The position numbers and the translations under genes were made by a program. Positions 61,137 to 64,000 of a stretch of DNA of 64,000 nt are shown here, piece by piece. The notes beneath the pieces are model-generated. The model searched no databases. It saw only the letters and a list, made by a program, of their open reading frames with translations, and was not told where the DNA came from. Numbering within the stretch: position 1 is the first letter of the stretch; every line of letters starts with the position of its first letter. The stretch is from the NCBI GenBank assembly GCA_913060515.1, contig CAJXRZ010000026.1, positions 1-64,000 of the forward strand. Direction: 5' to 3'. The DNA comes from an uncultured Pseudomonadota bacterium (GTDB taxonomy: Bacteria > Myxococcota_A > UBA796 > CAJQPC01).

Positions 61137-63878
61137 ATGAGCCGCACCATCGGCATTGACCTTGGGACCACGAACACTGTTGTCGCAGTGTTTGAGAACG
61201 GTCGGCCAAGGGTTCTCGAAGACGGAAAGGGCTACAAAGTCCTTCCCTCCGTCGTCTATCAAAAAGACGACGGTACATTCGTGGTGGGCCAAGCGGCAAA
61301 GTCACACATCCTGACCTCGCCCGATCGAGCGGTCTACGCGGTCAAGCGCCTCATAGGCCGCCGCTACGACAGCAAGCAGGCTGGCTCCGCCGTCAAGCGC
61401 ATGCCCTATGACATCGAGCGCTCCCCAGAGGGGGGCTGCTTGGTCAGCATTGGTGGGCAGCTGCTCTCCCCAGTGGAAGTGTCGGCCATCATTCTTCAGG
61501 TCTCACGCCAGATCGCCCAAGAAAGCGTGGGCGAGGAGGTCACGGACGCCGTCATCACGGTTCCGGCCTACTTCAACCATGCCCAGCGACAGGCCACGCT
61601 CCAGGCAGCAGGCTTGGCTGGCTTGAACTGCGAGCGACTGCTCAACGAGCCCACCGCGGCGGCCCTGGCCTATGGGTTTCGGAAGGATGATGACCGCAAT
61701 GTCCTCATCTTCGACCTGGGCGGCGGCACCTTTGACGTCTCCATCCTGCATCTGAGCGATGGCGTCTACGAGGTCATGGCGACCGCTGGCGACACCTACC
61801 TCGGGGGCGAGGACTTCGATGACCGAATCGTAGAGTTCCTCGCAGACCGCTTCATGGCCAAGCACCGCGTTGACCTGCGCCAAGACCGCACTTCCCGGCA
61901 GCGCCTCAAAGATGCCGCAGAGCGGGCAAAGTGTGAGCTCTCCTTCACGGAGACCACCAGGCTGCTCATCCCGCGTGTTACGCCGGAGCTCAACCTCGAG
62001 GACACGCTCACCCGCACGGATCTGGAAGGTTTGGTCGAGGACTTGGTCCAACGCACCTTGGACATCGCCCGAGAGACGGTGACCACGGCTGGATTGACCA
62101 TCGCCGCCCTGGACGATGTCGTGCTGGTCGGCGGACAGACCCGCATGCCGCGCGTACGCGAGGCCATCTCGGCCCTCTTTCGTCGGGAGCCCTCTAAGTC
62201 GGTACACCCCGAAGAGGTGGTTGCCTTGGGCGCCAGCGTGCATGCCCAGAGCTTGGATGCGCCCAGTCAGAAGAGCACCTTGCTCATCGACGTCACGCCT
62301 TTCGACTTGGGGATCGACGCTGCTGGCGGCTACTTCTCCAAGATCATTGAGCGCAATACCCGCGTCCCGTTCACGGCGACCAGGGCCTTCACGACGGCCT
62401 CTGAGAACCAGGAGCGCGCTCGGATCACGGTGCGCCAAGGTGGCTCCAACCGAGCCAAAGAGAACGAGCAGCTCGGCCAGTTCATCTTGGATCGCCTCTC
62501 AGGCGGTGCACGCATGGAGCACAAAGTCGATGTGACCTTCCGCATCGACGCCAACGGCATCCTGCACACTGCTGCAGTGGACCGGGCAAGCGGAGACCGC
62601 AAGGTCTTGGTGATCGACAACTACGTTGAGAATGCCCAGTCGCCCAACTGGCCACCCAAGATCGAAGGGGACGGCAGCGAGGCCTACGTGCCCCAGACTG
62701 CTGAGCGTGACGAGAAGCTGCCCGCCGAGGGCGGCATATTGAGCGGCTTCTTCGCCAACTTCGGTCGAAAGACCCAGGGCGAGCCCAACCGCATGGAGCT
62801 CAAGGCCGCGGATAGTGCACCCTTGCCCGAAGGGGCCTCGTCGGTGGAAGACCGCCTTGAGGCGCCAAACTTGCTGGACGCCGCCGACGCGGTGCATGCA
62901 GCCGAAGATCATGAGGAAGAAATCGGGGATCCAATCTCCTTGGACCTGGCCAACATCGATTTCCTGCCTGCCCAGGACCCCTCGCAGCCTGACCCCTACA
63001 GCATGCTGCCAGAGGACGAGCCTGACTCGATGGAGCCGGTCATCAACCTGGCCCATGGCCTTCCAAAGATCGATCTGCCCGACATGCTCGCCGGGGACCT
63101 GTCCCAGCTTGAGGGACTGGATCCCTTCGCGGAGGGAGCGGCCCACGAAGATGAGCCCATCCCAGAGATTCCTGATCTGCCCCTGCCGGTCATGGACGCC
63201 TCGGGCCAGATGGACGACCCCTTTGCTGGCCTGGGCGACGACATCTTCGCTGACGATGTGTTCGGTGACGACGTCATTGAAGAGATGGACGCCATTCGCC
63301 CGGGCACCTTGAGCCCAGATCTGGGGAGCACGGAAGACTGGGACAGCGCTCGCTCTCAGGAGCTTGGCGATCTGTCCCTCGATGAGGGGCTGGACCTGGG
63401 CTTGGACGAAGAGCCCCTGCGCCCCGCACTCTTGGAGGAGGACCTCTTCTCCGCTGGCGACCTCTTTGGGGCCTTCCCAGGCGACATGGAGCAAGAGGAG
63501 CGCACCTCTCAAGCCCCGCCACCGAAGCGGCCAGAGCCAGAGCCTGCGCCCGCTGCGAAGAAGAAGCGGGCTCCGGCTCGCTTGAAGATGAACTACCGAA
63601 GCCGCAGGGCCTTTGTACGCGAGTACAGGGAGAACTTGGAGCGGGGTAGCACTTTCATCAAGGCTGCCAAACCCCTGCGCGAGGGCCGTGAGTGTCTCTT
63701 TGAGATCCGCGCTCCTGGCTTGCCTGGCCCAATCGCCTTGGATGGCGTGGTGACTTGGTCGTCGCGCAAGCGTCAGCTCGCCGCCTCCGAGGAGTCAGGC
63801 ATGAGCATCGAGTACCGCATGGTCGGTGACCAGCGCGAGAACTTGCTGCGCGCACTCAAGGCACTGGACGAGAGCTGA
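61137..63878 (+). CDS. Hsp70 with acidic linker and C-terminal PilZ-like domain
   Basis: 913 residues. Hsp70 ATPase ~4-375 ([55 protein letters not shown]) and a substrate-binding beta domain to ~500 ([34 protein letters not shown]). No helical lid follows. Residues ~500-800 are an acidic, Pro/Asp/Leu-rich linker, and ~815-913 form a PilZ-like domain of the type common in Myxococcus ([30 protein letters not shown]). The usual c-di-GMP D/N-x-S-x-x-G motif is altered to N-L-E-R-G-S. ATG 61137 begins at the Hsp70 N-terminus, 71 nt after purF. Confidence 0.92.
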   Translation: MSRTIGIDLGTTNTVVAVFENGRPRVLEDGKGYKVLPSVVYQKDDGTFVVGQAAKSHILTSPDRAVYAVKRLIGRRYDSKQAGSAVKRMPYDIERSPEGGCLVSIGGQLLSPVEVSAIILQVSRQIAQESVGEEVTDAVITVPAYFNHAQRQATLQAAGLAGLNCERLLNEPTAAALAYGFRKDDDRNVLIFDLGGGTFDVSILHLSDGVYEVMATAGDTYLGGEDFDDRIVEFLADRFMAKHRVDLRQDRTSRQRLKDAAERAKCELSFTETTRLLIPRVTPELNLEDTLTRTDLEGLVEDLVQRTLDIARETVTTAGLTIAALDDVVLVGGQTRMPRVREAISALFRREPSKSVHPEEVVALGASVHAQSLDAPSQKSTLLIDVTPFDLGIDAAGGYFSKIIERNTRVPFTATRAFTTASENQERARITVRQGGSNRAKENEQLGQFILDRLSGGARMEHKVDVTFRIDANGILHTAAVDRASGDRKVLVIDNYVENAQSPNWPPKIEGDGSEAYVPQTAERDEKLPAEGGILSGFFANFGRKTQGEPNRMELKAADSAPLPEGASSVEDRLEAPNLLDAADAVHAAEDHEEEIGDPISLDLANIDFLPAQDPSQPDPYSMLPEDEPDSMEPVINLAHGLPKIDLPDMLAGDLSQLEGLDPFAEGAAHEDEPIPEIPDLPLPVMDASGQMDDPFAGLGDDIFADDVFGDDVIEEMDAIRPGTLSPDLGSTEDWDSARSQELGDLSLDEGLDLGLDEEPLRPALLEEDLFSAGDLFGAFPGDMEQEERTSQAPPPKRPEPEPAPAAKKKRAPARLKMNYRSRRAFVREYRENLERGSTFIKAAKPLREGRECLFEIRAPGLPGPIALDGVVTWSSRKRQLAASEESGMSIEYRMVGDQRENLLRALKALDES

Positions 63879-63889
63879 ACTCGCCGGGC

Positions 63890-64000
63890 TTAGGCCTGGA
63901 TTCGAGCTTGGTGGATGTTCTCTAAGCCCAAGAGCAGCATGACGAGTCGGTCCACACCCAGGGCGATTCCACCTGCGTAGGGATGCGATGCGACCGCTTG
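63890..64000 (-). CDS. EpmA/LysS-type class II ligase (partial, C-terminus only)
   Basis: Only the last 36 residues are in the window. They contain GGIALGVDRLVMLLLG, which is motif 3 of class II aminoacyl-tRNA synthetases, ending ...ARIQA before TAA (complement of 63890-63892). The ALGVDRL form resembles EpmA, the EF-P beta-lysine ligase, more than LysS (GIGIDRL) or AspS (FGLDRL), but so short a piece cannot decide. It is convergent with the Hsp70-PilZ gene, whose stop is 11 nt away. Confidence 0.75.
   Translation of the reverse strand, partial: QAVASHPYAGGIALGVDRLVMLLLGLENIHQARIQA

Noticed and set aside
1-64000. CRISPR arrays, insertion sequences, prophage
   Set aside because: No regularly spaced repeats, transposase, integrase or phage structural genes were found on reading both strands.

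Overview
The window is GC-rich, densely coded DNA from a Gram-negative bacterium. It has SecDF, many lipoproteins with a lipobox, outer-membrane-type barrels and an HME-RND efflux system. Hanks-type kinases fused to NTPase or TPR modules, an Hsp70 with a PilZ-like tail, Asp/Thr-rich linkers after a lipobox, thrombospondin type-3 repeats and a plant-type glutamate-cysteine ligase point to Myxococcota or a related deltaproteobacterial lineage. This placement is inference; no rRNA or other marker settles it. No phage, insertion sequence, integrase or CRISPR array is visible. There is one tRNA, tRNA-Leu(CAA).

Layout. (a) 1-3690, leftward: an Hsp70 cut by the window edge, a GrpE-like exchange factor and an Hsp70 whose lid is replaced by a vWA domain. 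(b) 3784-16373: Maf, a family-4 uracil-DNA glycosylase, a small secreted protein, a four-S1-domain protein (leftward), queA and tgt, then yajC-secD-secF-HU, a secreted protein, a PIN-PhoH ATPase and an RlmB-type methyltransferase. (c) 16370-18897, leftward: a CpaE-like ATPase and gshA. (d) 18958-25690: a lipoprotein block with two tandem TlpA-like thioredoxin lipoproteins facing a leftward operon (amidohydrolase/TSP3 lipoprotein, double parvulin, two paralogous cysteine-rich lipoproteins), then a trypsin-like protease with a barrel-like C-terminus. (e) 25703-29328: a PlsB-like acyltransferase coupled to a GpsA-fold protein without the catalytic lysines, an Ig-like lipoprotein and apaG. (f) 29325-36670: a tightly overlapping leftward operon (TPM, Tim44-like, DNA methylase, MazG-like, polytopic membrane protein), a SRPBCC-like protein and a kinase-NTPase. 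(g) 36729-51466: prs and a barrel protein, a di-haem lipoprotein, a MoxR/NorQ-NorD pair, a LysC-LysA fusion, a His-rich protein with czcCBA, and a lipoprotein. (h) 51554-55601: tRNA-Leu, a strong hairpin, direct repeats and a 1176-residue kinase-AAA-TPR protein. (i) 55699-63878: purC-S-Q-L-F and an Hsp70-PilZ protein; the right edge cuts an EpmA/LysS-like ligase.

Genes are packed with 4-8 nt overlaps that imply translational coupling. Several convergent pairs share the bases of their stop codons. Many genes that start a transcript without a Shine-Dalgarno sequence have a TANNNT hexamer 5-8 nt before the start codon, suggesting leaderless mRNAs. The points most worth a second look are the modified Hsp70s, the GpsA-like/PlsB pair, the Tgt without its zinc cysteines, the disulfide-type lipoprotein module, the protease-barrel fusion and the leaderless-promoter pattern.
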